From assembly GCA_963666415.2 (NCBI GenBank), contig CAXXPD010000003.1, forward strand, positions 806,001 through 870,000: 64,000 bases of DNA. Direction: 5' to 3'. The notes beneath the pieces were generated by a model. The model was not told the origin of the DNA and searched no databases. It worked only from the letters and a program-made list of their open reading frames with translations. This document shows positions 28,446 through 36,545 of the stretch, in pieces (the first letter of the stretch is position 1; each line of letters opens with the position of its first letter). Source of the DNA: Bin87 sp963666415. GTDB taxonomy: Bacteria; Chloroflexota; Dehalococcoidia; Lucifugimonadales; UBA3495. The translations under genes were made by a program, and so were the position numbers.

Positions 28446-29252
28446 GGGCGTGTTGACATTTCATTATAATGGCCGTATGTCAAACATCAGATTATCACCA
28501 GAACAGTGGGCTAGGATTCTCGATTTCTTGCGTGGCTGCACCGGCCTGTACGTTGGCCAGGAAGCGGATTGCCGGCGTTTTGTCGAGGCCGTCTTATGGA
28601 TTAACCGCTCTGGGGCCCAATGGCGACTGCTGCCAGCCGAATACGGGAACTGGAACAGCGTCTACAAACGATTCGCCCGTTGGACTGACCAAGGCGTCTG
28701 GGCACAAATACATCAACATTTCTGCTACGACGCGGATCTGGAATACCTGATCATCGACAGCACGGTGGTCCGGGCGCACCCTTGCGCGGCGGGAGCTCCC
28801 CCCCAAAGGGTGGCCAGGTTGCCCAAGCCCTGGGCCGGAGCCGCGGCGGGTTCAGCACCAAGATTCACGTGAGCGTGGACGGCTTGGGCAACCCCTTGCG
28901 ATTCATACTGACCGGCGGGCAACAGCACGACATCACCCAGGCGGAGGAGTTGATCGCCGGTTATGCTGGCGAGCACGTACTGGCCGACAAAGGGTACGAT
29001 GCCCAGGAGTTTCGCCGACACATCCTGGAACTGGGTATGATGCCGGTCATTCCGCCCCGCTCGAACCGCAAGGCACCCGCCGACTATGACCGGCATCTGT
29101 ACCGGGAGCGTCATCTGGTCGAATGCTTCATCAACAAGATCAAGCACTATCGCCGGATCTTCTCCCGGTTTGAGAAGCTGGACACCAGATACCTGGGCTT
29201 CCTGCACTTCACCGCCGCTCTCATCTGGCTACGGTTAAATGTCAACACAACC
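28446..29252 (+). mobile_element. IS5-family (IS427-like) insertion sequence
   Basis: The 16-bp ends GGGCGTGTTGACATTT (28446-28461) and, inverted, GGTTGTGTTGACATTT (29237-29252) differ at two bases. A TA dinucleotide lies on both sides (28444-28445, 29253-29254). The element is 807 bp, typical of the IS427 group with two overlapping frames. Confidence 0.9.
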
Positions 29253-29255
29253 TAG
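28477..29255 (+). CDS. IS5/IS427-type transposase made from two overlapping frames
   Basis: The upstream frame (ATG 28477 to 28872) has the DUF4096-type N-terminal domain (LWINRSGAQWRLLPAEYGNW) and the first Asp in LIIDSTVVRAHPC. The downstream frame (open from 28782 to TAG 29253-29255) has GGFSTKIHVSVDG, the second Asp in VLADKGYDAQEF and the Glu in RHLVECFINKIKHYRRIFSR. They overlap at CCCCCCCAAAGGG (28798-28810), a run on which a -1 shift would join them, as known for IS427-group elements. So it is probably intact and expressed by programmed frameshifting rather than broken. The final stop codon is completed by the target-site bases. Confidence 0.85.
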
Positions 29256-30409
29256 TACCGTTCTCGCAATTCTTGCAAGGTGATTGTTGCCTGCCGACGC
29301 AGCCGTTCGGCAATAACCCGTTCCTGATCTGCCGGCTTGAAAGGGTCGATCACGAACGGTTGCCAGGAATTGGTCAGTGTGCGGATCGACGCTTCCTCGC
29401 GTGTTGCAGCTTCCGTCAGCAGGTTGTAGATGGGCAACAGGTAACTGGATTGCGGGAGGTCGCGCACCGCCCTGGATAGTTCCGAGCTGCGCAACCTGAA
29501 CTGGTCCAGATCCTGGTGAACCGCCTCCCGGTCACATCCGCCTTCCCTCTGCCACCAATCGTCGTAACGTTGGTGGAAAGCGTTCCACTCCGCACGGAGG
29601 GCACTGAGTTGACTGCCGAACTGACTTGCAGCGGCCTCCCGTTCCGCGCGGGACCCGGCGTCCGCGTTGGTGGTGGCGGTTGCATCCAAGGCCTGGTCAC
29701 TTTCTTCAATCATGTCGGCGAAACGATCAATGAGCTTGTCGAACTGTTCAAGGGTTTCGTCTGGATCATCGCTTTCTTCGAGCCCGCCCTGGCTAGCGTA
29801 GTCAGCGTGAAACGACTCCCAGGTTTTCTTGATCCCCCCCAAAGATTCTGCGAATCCGGCTGATGCTGCGGTTTCTGTGGCAGCAGATCCGGATCCGGAG
29901 TTCCTCAGAAGGTCGGTCGCCATATCTCCAGCCTGCTGTTGAGCCACGCCAGCATCCGAACGCCGCGTTTCCACCAGCTCGCGGGACGCGGGGTTGTTTG
30001 GTTGCCAGCGGTCCCTCAACCTCCGGAGGGCTTTCGCCTCCTCCTCAGTGGAGTTGACCACCAGGTCGGCGAACTCTCGTGTCGCGGCTGTGCCGGGAAG
30101 GTTGCGGGCTAGCGCCGAAATGCTATTGAAATCAGCGGCGAAATCTTCAAAAGCCTGTCGCGCCGAGACGGCATCGCAGGTATCGAGACCGGCACGCCAG
30201 TTGTCGAACTCCGAATGGAACTGGTCGCGCGCCTGTTTGTTCAGGCGGTGCTGTTCTTCGAACTGATCCACCGCCTCACGCGCCGATGGGGGCAACGGTG
30301 CGGCGGATCTGACCACGGGTGCGTTGGTCGGAGGTGTCTCTGCGGTAGGGTTTTCGGCTGGAGTGCAGGCGATGCCGACGACCACCAAAAGTGCTACTCC
30401 GCACAGCAA
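29252..30409 (-). CDS. Lipoprotein with helical repeats
   Basis: The 385-residue protein begins with a hydrophobic stretch ending in a lipobox (VVGIACTPAE, Cys about 15), so it is probably a lipid-anchored surface protein. The rest is highly charged, mostly helical and cysteine-poor, with two similar halves: FEEQHRLNKQARDQFHSEFD...WRAGLDTCD and AEWNAFHQRYDDWWQREGGCD, each followed by a segment ending in WQP. No known domain was recognised. The TTG start at 30409 gives an unusually short signal with no basic residues; a start further upstream (non-standard) is possible. Its first codons overlap the end of the gene before it. The IS5-type element turned its stop from TAA into TAG without changing the protein. 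Confidence 0.7.
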   Translation of the reverse strand: MLCGVALLVVVGIACTPAENPTAETPPTNAPVVRSAAPLPPSAREAVDQFEEQHRLNKQARDQFHSEFDNWRAGLDTCDAVSARQAFEDFAADFNSISALARNLPGTAATREFADLVVNSTEEEAKALRRLRDRWQPNNPASRELVETRRSDAGVAQQQAGDMATDLLRNSGSGSAATETAASAGFAESLGGIKKTWESFHADYASQGGLEESDDPDETLEQFDKLIDRFADMIEESDQALDATATTNADAGSRAEREAAASQFGSQLSALRAEWNAFHQRYDDWWQREGGCDREAVHQDLDQFRLRSSELSRAVRDLPQSSYLLPIYNLLTEAATREEASIRTLTNSWQPFVIDPFKPADQERVIAERLRRQATITLQELRERY

Positions 30410-31762
30410 GATGTGGGCGTTGGTTCGTGCTTTATTGGTACTGATGATGTTGTTACTCCTGCATAATCACTGACCAGGGAGTTTCTGAAGTCGCCGGTAA
30501 GCAATTGTTCAACGGCATCACTCAAGGTTTCAGGCGCATCGGCGAGGATCACCAAAACGTACCGATCCTGGGTTCGGGCCAGCGCGGTGATCGCGGTGCC
30601 GCTGAGGGCAAGCCCGGGGGCGTAGGGGGTTTCCAGAGTATCGCCAACGGCTATGCCTGAGGCTTGCAGGTAGCGGCCCATTTGAGGCGCATCCTCGTAA
30701 AGTCCCACAAACACCGTGTCGCGGCTGATGTCCTCCGAGTCCTTCAATTGAGAGGACAAACCAATTTCCGATAATCCGTTTCTTATCGCTACGCCAGAAT
30801 TTAGCACGGATGGCCGCCCCACCAGAATGTCAACGCTATCGTTGGCGCCGCGATTGTAAAAGTGCGGGAAGTCAGCGAGGTCGTATTCCCGCTCGCTGGA
30901 TGTCAGATAGTCAGCGATATTGGAAACCAGCCTGTCGTTGTCCAGCACAGCATTATGGGGAGGAATCAGGAAAGTCAGGTCCGAAATGCCCACGACGTTT
31001 CGGTTGTTTCCCCGCACGATGGGATTCAGGTTGCCGGTTGATTCCACAACTGTAGATCGCGTATCTGCGTCGGTAAAAGCCACACCTGGCCCGGCGGATC
31101 GAATCGAGCCGGCGGTGTAAAGGACAACAGCATCGAGGCCGGTGGTAAGTTGGTCGGGAAGAAAGTCTCTAACGTAAATGTGCTGAAAGTTCAGATCGTA
31201 TTCAGCCACGTTGTAGAGATAGTCCGGTTGAAATTCCAGTCCGAATCTTTCCGCCAGTCCGTTAATCCTTTTGGGGACGTGTCGGGTCAGAAATCAGCAG
31301 CAGCTTTCCACCCTTGCGCACAAATCGTTCCACCAGGGTTATTTCGGCATCGGTGTAAGCTGATCTGGGAAGGATCGTCATAAAACTGTCAGCCCTTCGC
31401 AACTTTTCCTCGAGTAGGGCGAGCCGGGTTTCTTCAGATTCAGCCGAGAAATCGCCTACGAGTTCTACGTCGTATCCTCGACTGGCAACGCGGGAGCGCA
31501 GGGTGATAATTTCGATCTCTCTGAAAGCATTAGCATGCACCGCGTCGATCAGGAACAGGCCGCGCTTGACTCGTACCTGGGGCGAATCCACAAAATCCCC
31601 AAGGGGTGCGGCCGATGATTCTATCTGCTGGAAGGGGATATTCACCGAAGGCGAGGGGCCATCGCCGCCGCGGTAAAAGAACCAGAATGCGCCGAAGAAG
31701 ACGACGGCTGCAAAAAGCGGGAATAGGGCCAACAAACCCAGTCTAGGGGTCATGGCCCACAT
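30394..31762 (-). pseudogene. DUF4350-like membrane protein, frameshifted
   Basis: From ATG 31762 the first frame has a membrane helix (about 8-30) and FLIDAVHANAFREIEIITLR, then FVRKGGKLLLISDP, and stops at 31262. The adjoining frame continues with INGLAERFGLEFQPDYLYN and IYVRDFLPDQLTTGL to the stop at 30394. This is the layout of DUF4350/GldG-like GATase-related domains. The shift is at CCCCAAAAGG (31271-31280); removing one A rejoins them into about 455 residues. The start overlaps the end of the S49 peptidase gene by 20 bases, and the end overlaps the lipoprotein gene, so the three are one operon. Confidence 0.75.
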
Positions 31763-32792
31763 ACACGTAGTACACGTTCGGTTGGCGTATTTCCAGCGGG
31801 AAATCTGGAAGTGGCTCTGTTTCGTTACCGCCCAGAGGTCCGGTAAATATCAATCCGCGCATGGCCTCCAATCTGGACAACGCGGCATCGGAGTCTGTTA
31901 CCAACTGCTCCAAGTTAGGGTCTCGCAAGTCTTGTCGCGCCGATAGCAGATCTATGGTTGGCACCAAACTTGAGCTCAAATCGCCGCCCAACGGCGCCAG
32001 CGTCTGGTTTAACCGCTCTATCAGCGCCCGCTGTGCGGCAAAGTTAACGTCTACCAAACTGTAGTTGGAGATTCCAGCCAGCTCGGCCGCTTTTTCAATT
32101 GCATCTGCATCGCTGCCTACGGCGTCCACCAAACCCAGCCGCGCGGCTTCTGATCCGGAATAGATGCGTCCCTGGGTCAGTTCGGCCTCAGATATTCGCA
32201 GCCTGTCGCTGCGTTCGGATACCACTATTTGCGCGAAGGACCGTTTCAACTGGTCCATCGTGTCCATCCAGTCTCTTCTGGACGCACCGGAGAGCTTATA
32301 AGGGCCGGTGAATACCAGGCTTTCGTCAGGAACGGAAGGAATCAACGGCGGAGCGAACGAAACCACTCCTACATTTCCCACCAGGGACGACGGCAGGGAA
32401 TAAGAGTAAGTGCTTCCCATGGCCATCATGTAGCCACCGCTGGCAACGAGTCCATTCATCACCAGCACGACAGGTTTTTCGTCCCGTAATCTCCGAGTTC
32501 GCATATACAGGAGTTCGCTGGCTGCCGCACCACCGCCCGGGCTGGAGAGATTGATGACCACCGCGTTGATGGAATCGTCTTCACGAGCGTAGGAAAGGTA
32601 TTCGCCGATTATGAAAGCAGATCGGTCGTTGATGACCGTGAACGGGATGTTGATGACCCCGATGCTGGGCTTGCCCGGGAAAGCGTAGAAAAAGACCACC
32701 ACGCCGACGACGACACCCAGACTGACCAACAACGGGACAATCAGGTACGAACTGGCAATGAGCCGCCCCAGCTTCGATACTATACCCATCAT
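31743..32792 (-). CDS. Membrane-anchored S49-family (SppA/ClpP-fold) serine peptidase
   Basis: The 349-residue protein has one N-terminal membrane helix (about 14-35) and a crotonase/ClpP-like S49 domain. The likely nucleophile Ser is in NGLVASGGYMMAMG (about 117), the oxyanion strand is INLSSPGGGAAASE (about 80-93), and the likely general-base Lys is in FTGPYKLSGASRRD (about 166), the pattern of SppA-type signal-peptide peptidases. A C-terminal region of about 90 residues is not part of the usual domain. It is the first gene of a three-gene operon with the DUF4350-like protein and the lipoprotein. Confidence 0.85.
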   Translation of the reverse strand: MMGIVSKLGRLIASSYLIVPLLVSLGVVVGVVVFFYAFPGKPSIGVINIPFTVINDRSAFIIGEYLSYAREDDSINAVVINLSSPGGGAAASELLYMRTRRLRDEKPVVLVMNGLVASGGYMMAMGSTYSYSLPSSLVGNVGVVSFAPPLIPSVPDESLVFTGPYKLSGASRRDWMDTMDQLKRSFAQIVVSERSDRLRISEAELTQGRIYSGSEAARLGLVDAVGSDADAIEKAAELAGISNYSLVDVNFAAQRALIERLNQTLAPLGGDLSSSLVPTIDLLSARQDLRDPNLEQLVTDSDAALSRLEAMRGLIFTGPLGGNETEPLPDFPLEIRQPNVYYVYVGHDP

Positions 32793-33331
32793 TTAACTTT
32801 ATCCCATCCAGATTCTGGTTCCGGTTTGGAAGTTACTTGCCGTTGGTTGCGCAGCGCTACGGTGGCAACGGGGAACATCTGGCATATCCTAGCGATGTCA
32901 AAGATATATGAGGGGCGCGATGACGGTAATGAGCCGTCTTTCGTGGAGTCTATCTGCATCCGATAGTGGGTTACCTCAATACGACAGCGATGTGTCTAGT
33001 CCCAGCGGGACGCAGCCGGATTATAGCATGGGTGATATGCCACCTTTGGGGCAGGGGCAAGTGCGATCAGTGCGGAGTTAATGTCCCGGGATCGGGATCC
33101 AAAAAGCATCGGGATTTGCCGCTCCACCGATGCCGCCCGCGCCCGGCCAGTTTGTGTGTGCCGGGATTTGTTTAATCCGGTAAGGCACAGGAAGCACAAA
33201 CACTACCGAGTGATGGTTGAGCGAGGACCATATCGGTGGTTGCGCGGCGCATCTGACCTGCCGTCGCATTTATGGATAGCGGGGATTACTTTGGCAGCGG
33301 TGAATGGCGGAGACACTCCTTGCATTAATTT
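32793..33331. other. Intergenic region without recognisable gene
   Basis: The stretch upstream of the S49 gene has only short frames with no family motif on either strand. It must hold the promoter of the S49 operon near its left end. Confidence 0.45.
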
Positions 33332-33362
33332 CTGTGGGGCGGAATTGCCTCCGCCCCCACAG
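33332..33362 (-). terminator. Strong hairpin downstream of the Asp-box propeller gene
   Basis: CTGTGGGGCGGA pairs with TCCGCCCCCACAG (one bulged C) around a six-base loop. On the minus strand it follows the stop at 33411 by about 50 bases and is itself followed by AGAAATTAAT, a poor T-tract. It probably ends or protects the transcript of that gene. Confidence 0.5.
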
Positions 33363-33410
33363 CCCACTGGGTCGACGCTCGATATTAGCGAGTGAAATTT
33401 ATGGGTATGC

Positions 33411-34382
33411 CTAGTTGGGTACCCAGGCCATGGCGCCCACTTCGCTGAACTCGCGCTTGAACTTCTGCCACGATTCCCCAGCGTCGCTGCTGGAATAAAC
33501 CTCACCAAGCAGGCTGGACGCGAGCACGAAATCGGGGTCTGCCGGATGTGTGGCGAGGGCCCAGATGTTGGAGTTTGGTTCCACCGGGAGGGGTCGGGTT
33601 TCCCAAGTTCGTCCGGCGTCTTTGGAACGCTGGATTGCGCCGGTGCTGCCAATGGCCGTATCGCCCACCGCGGCGAATATGACGTTGGGGTTGTCCGGTT
33701 TGATAGCAATGCCTCTACTGTAGGGAAGAACAAACCGATCCGTGGTTACCACCGATTGCCAGCTCTCGCCCATGTCGGTTGTTTCGAATATCTCTCGCGG
33801 AGTGCTGGCAAACACTTTGTTGGGCTCGCCCGGGCTGATTGCCATGCCGTGTATGTCGGGGTGTACACCGCCTTCCACATGGGTCCAGGTGTCGCCGCCG
33901 TCCAGACTGCGGTACACACCGTCGACTTCGACGCCAGCCCAAACGGTGCGGTGATCCTTGGGGTCAACCATTAGCATCGTTACCATGGGCGGGCCGATGT
34001 GGCATTCCTGAGCCATCTGTACGGATAGCTTGGTCCAGCTCTGGCCTCCGTCACGGGAGCGGAAGAGCGCCGCCGGTTTGATGCCAACGAAAATGGTTTG
34101 GGTGTCCTGCGGGTCTATGGCGATTGACCAGATGGGCATGCCATCCATGGGCGACCATAACTTCTCCCAGGTCGCTCCCCGGTCTTCACTGCGATAGACG
34201 CCGTGATCTGATCCTGCCAGGATACGAGTGGGATCATCGGGGTAGGGTACCAGAGCCCTGACCTGGCTCCCCAGAGGGAATGGATCTCTAATACGGTTCC
34301 AGTTCTCTCCCCCGTCGGGGCTGTGCCAGACACCGCCGCCGAAACCCACGGCTCCCACGCAAATGCTGTAGTTCTTTTCCAT
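33411..34382 (-). CDS. Seven-bladed Asp-box (BNR) propeller protein
   Basis: The protein (323 residues from ATG 34382) carries seven Asp-box motifs of the SxDxGxxW type (SPDGGENW, SEDRGATW, SRDGGQSW, SLDGGDTW, TTDMGESW, SKDAGRTW, SSDAGESW) at about 45-residue spacing, so it is one seven-bladed propeller. Such folds occur in sialidases, sortilin/VPS10 and photosystem-II-stability-like proteins. The catalytic Arg triad of sialidases is not evident. It has no signal peptide. GAGGAG eight bases before ATG 34382 decides the start over the in-frame TTG at 34388. A divergent paralogue is at 35430-36425. Confidence 0.85.
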   Translation of the reverse strand: MEKNYSICVGAVGFGGGVWHSPDGGENWNRIRDPFPLGSQVRALVPYPDDPTRILAGSDHGVYRSEDRGATWEKLWSPMDGMPIWSIAIDPQDTQTIFVGIKPAALFRSRDGGQSWTKLSVQMAQECHIGPPMVTMLMVDPKDHRTVWAGVEVDGVYRSLDGGDTWTHVEGGVHPDIHGMAISPGEPNKVFASTPREIFETTDMGESWQSVVTTDRFVLPYSRGIAIKPDNPNVIFAAVGDTAIGSTGAIQRSKDAGRTWETRPLPVEPNSNIWALATHPADPDFVLASSLLGEVYSSSDAGESWQKFKREFSEVGAMAWVPN

Positions 34383-34655
34383 AGCCAAATCTCCTCACAC
34401 GATAAATAACGCGTTACCATGATGATGATAAACCATTCTTTCTGCAATTATACCGGAAGTTCAGTCCGTAACCGATCATTTTCGGTTTCTTTGTACCCGG
34501 GACCGCGTCGTTGACGAAACCGGATCTCCAACGGGGATTCGGCCGCAACGGTGCATGCCCTCCGGTACGTGGCCATTTGGCACGGATCGCCGATGAGACG
34601 GGCCCAACTCAACTGCTGTTGCGGTAGAATGTGCAATATCGGGCGACGATGGCTT

Positions 34656-34801
34656 ACGCGTATCCACTCAATCTGTCATTGCGAGGAGCATAGCGACGTG
34701 GCAATCGCGTCGCCGTAGCAACGGCGGTTCGCCGACGTAGGCTCAACCTCATCGCGGTTGCCACGTCGCTATGCTCCTCGCAATGACAGAGCGGGTACGT
34801 A
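34656..34801. repeat. Palindromic CATTGCGAG-type repeat (family A), copy 3
   Basis: This is the best-preserved copy: arms of 37 bases (34673-34709 and 34753-34789, beginning CTGTCATTGCGAGGAGCATA) pair with one mismatch, around a 43-base centre. The centre has its own small hairpin (GCCGT-AGCA-ACGGC). The rest of 34383-34851 holds no gene. It lies between two divergent genes. Confidence 0.9.
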
Positions 34802-34851
34802 TGAGGCGACGATGTCCATCGACCCTAATTTGTGATATCGAGAGGGGAGTA

Positions 34852-35300
34852 GTGAAGAGCAACGCATCGACAGTCGGAGAGTACCTCGACGAGTTGAGTC
34901 CGGCGCGGCGTACAGCCGTATCGGCGGTGCGTGAAGTGGTGCTGTCCAACCTTCCGGACGGATATGCAGAGATATGGACTTCGGGATGATTGCCTACGTG
35001 GTGCCGCTGGAGCGGTTCCCAAACACGTACAACGGCCATCCCCTCAGCTATGCGGCGATTTCGTCGGAGAAGAACTACGTCTCCGTCCATCTTATGAATA
35101 TCTATGCGGACCCAGACAGCACGCAGTGGTTCGCCGAACGCTATAAAGCCACCGATAAAAGGCTGGATATGGGCAAATCCTGCGTCCGATTCAGGAAGCT
35201 CGATGATCTACCGCTGGCCCTGATAGGGGAGGCGGTCGCACGCACCCCGATGGATGAATGGATACGGTACTACGAGGCCGTTCGGTCAGCCAGGAAGTGA
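34852..35300 (+). pseudogene. DUF1801 (YdhG-like) protein, frameshifted
   Basis: The first frame from GTG 34852 reads STVGEYLDELSPARRTAVSA and VLSNLPDGYAE; the second from about 34975 reads MDFGMIAYVVPLERFPNTYN and ends KSCVRFRKLDDLPLALIGE at 35300. Together they are a normal DUF1801 domain of about 150 residues (NLPDGYxExxxFGMIxYxVP). The break is at GAGATATGG (34969-34977); one missing base, for example GATGATGG, would repair it, and it is not at a long homopolymer. GAGGGGAG precedes the GTG. Function of the family is unknown; some members resemble frataxin-like folds. Confidence 0.75.
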
Positions 35301-35429
35301 GGGGATGCCGTCAACCTGCCGGGACTGGACGACGCCCTGATGTCCGATACCACCAACCCGAACCTGAAAACGCATGGCTGAATTTTTGCCGTGTTCGCCC
35401 GTTGAATCCATCATGCAGGGAGAAGCAAC

Positions 35430-36425
35430 ATGCCGCAAGACAAGATAATTTACGTTGGGATGCACGACGGGGTTTGCTCCGTTGCCAGTTCCGACGGCGG
35501 GAAAACCTGGAAACGAGGGCCGATTACACCGCTGGATCACGCCGCGGCCCGGTTGACGTCGAGCCCCGCCAATCCGCAAAGGGCATACCTGGCGGCCTAT
35601 GAAGCCGGCGTATACCGCACGGATGACGGAGGTTCGACCTGGCAACGCCTGGGATCGTATCCCACCGACTATGCCCACAGCGTGTTGGCTCACCCCAACG
35701 AACCTGATACGGTATTCGTGGGCAGCGAACCGGCGGCGATTTTCCGCTCGTCGGATGGCGGTAACACCTGGCATGAATTTGGCGGCTTTCGCTCCGTGCC
35801 AGAGTCGACGGAATGGGGATTCCACGCTCCGACCCGTGACTCCCACGTTCGCGACCTACGCATGGCTCCGGACGACCCCAACTGCCTGTACGCCGGCATT
35901 GAAGTCGGTGGGATGGTTTCTTCCAATGACGGAGGAGATAGCTGGAAGCAATTGCCGGGTCTCGACGCGGATATCCACTGTGTAAACCTGAGCGGCGACC
36001 GACCTGGCAGTGTGTATGTTGCCACGGCCAGCGCACCGTATCGCTCCGACGACGGCGGACGTCAGTGGGAGCTGATCAACTCCGGCCTGGATCGTCGGTA
36101 CACCCTGCACATCGCGGCAGCTCCTAACGACGCCGATCTGGTTCTGGTAACCGTGTCCTCAAATGCTCGGCGCAGTAGTCCACAGTTTTACCGGTCAACT
36201 GACGGTGGCCTTAGCTGGCGGCTGGTCGATGGACTCGGAGCGGGTGAGAACCCCGAGGACATGGTTGTGGCTTTCGATTGGGACCCTGCCGAGCCAAATA
36301 ACGTTTACGCCGGCACCGACGGCGGAGGGTTGTTCCGCAGCGAGGATCGCGGAGTTACCTGGAGGCACCTGGACGTGGGTCTAACTACTGTTGCGGTTGG
36401 CGCTCTGGCGGTAAGTAGTGCCTAA
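35430..36425 (+). CDS. Seven-bladed Asp-box (BNR) propeller protein, paralogue
   Basis: The 331-residue protein has seven Asp boxes (SSDGGKTW, TDDGGSTW, SSDGGNTW, SNDGGDSW, SDDGGRQW, STDGGLSW, SEDRGVTW) and begins DKIIYVGMHDGVCSV without a signal peptide. It resembles the protein at 33411-34382 in length, blade number and inter-blade words such as PNEPDTVFVGSEPAAIFRS versus PQDTQTIFVGIKPAALFRS. GGGAGAAGCAAC precedes the ATG. The pair probably arose by duplication and now points in opposite directions. Confidence 0.85.
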   Translation: MPQDKIIYVGMHDGVCSVASSDGGKTWKRGPITPLDHAAARLTSSPANPQRAYLAAYEAGVYRTDDGGSTWQRLGSYPTDYAHSVLAHPNEPDTVFVGSEPAAIFRSSDGGNTWHEFGGFRSVPESTEWGFHAPTRDSHVRDLRMAPDDPNCLYAGIEVGGMVSSNDGGDSWKQLPGLDADIHCVNLSGDRPGSVYVATASAPYRSDDGGRQWELINSGLDRRYTLHIAAAPNDADLVLVTVSSNARRSSPQFYRSTDGGLSWRLVDGLGAGENPEDMVVAFDWDPAEPNNVYAGTDGGGLFRSEDRGVTWRHLDVGLTTVAVGALAVSSA

Positions 36426-36545
36426 AGCTAGCCCATTGCTGCCGCAAGGTCGTCTCGGCTTACGAACTGGGCCCGTCCGTTGGCATCTAACTCGCATGCG
36501 GTAAAAAGCCGATTGATGGCGCCCCAACCATCATCGGCTTCACCT

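Noticed and set aside
28477..29255. IS5-type transposase as a pseudogene
   Set aside because: The two frames overlap at a slippery run, as in IS427-group elements, and ends plus target duplication are intact.
34656..34801. Palindrome as an intrinsic terminator or a tRNA-like structure
   Set aside because: The arms are far longer than a terminator, there is no T-run, and the same sequence recurs at other intergenic sites, so a repeat family is the better reading.
36428..36545. Open frame after the amidase stop that reads GWGAINRLFTACELDANG and DDLAAAMG
   Set aside because: It is out of frame with the amidase, has no own start signal, and the amidase already ends at a normal C-terminus (HLRRPP). 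A remnant is possible but not supported.
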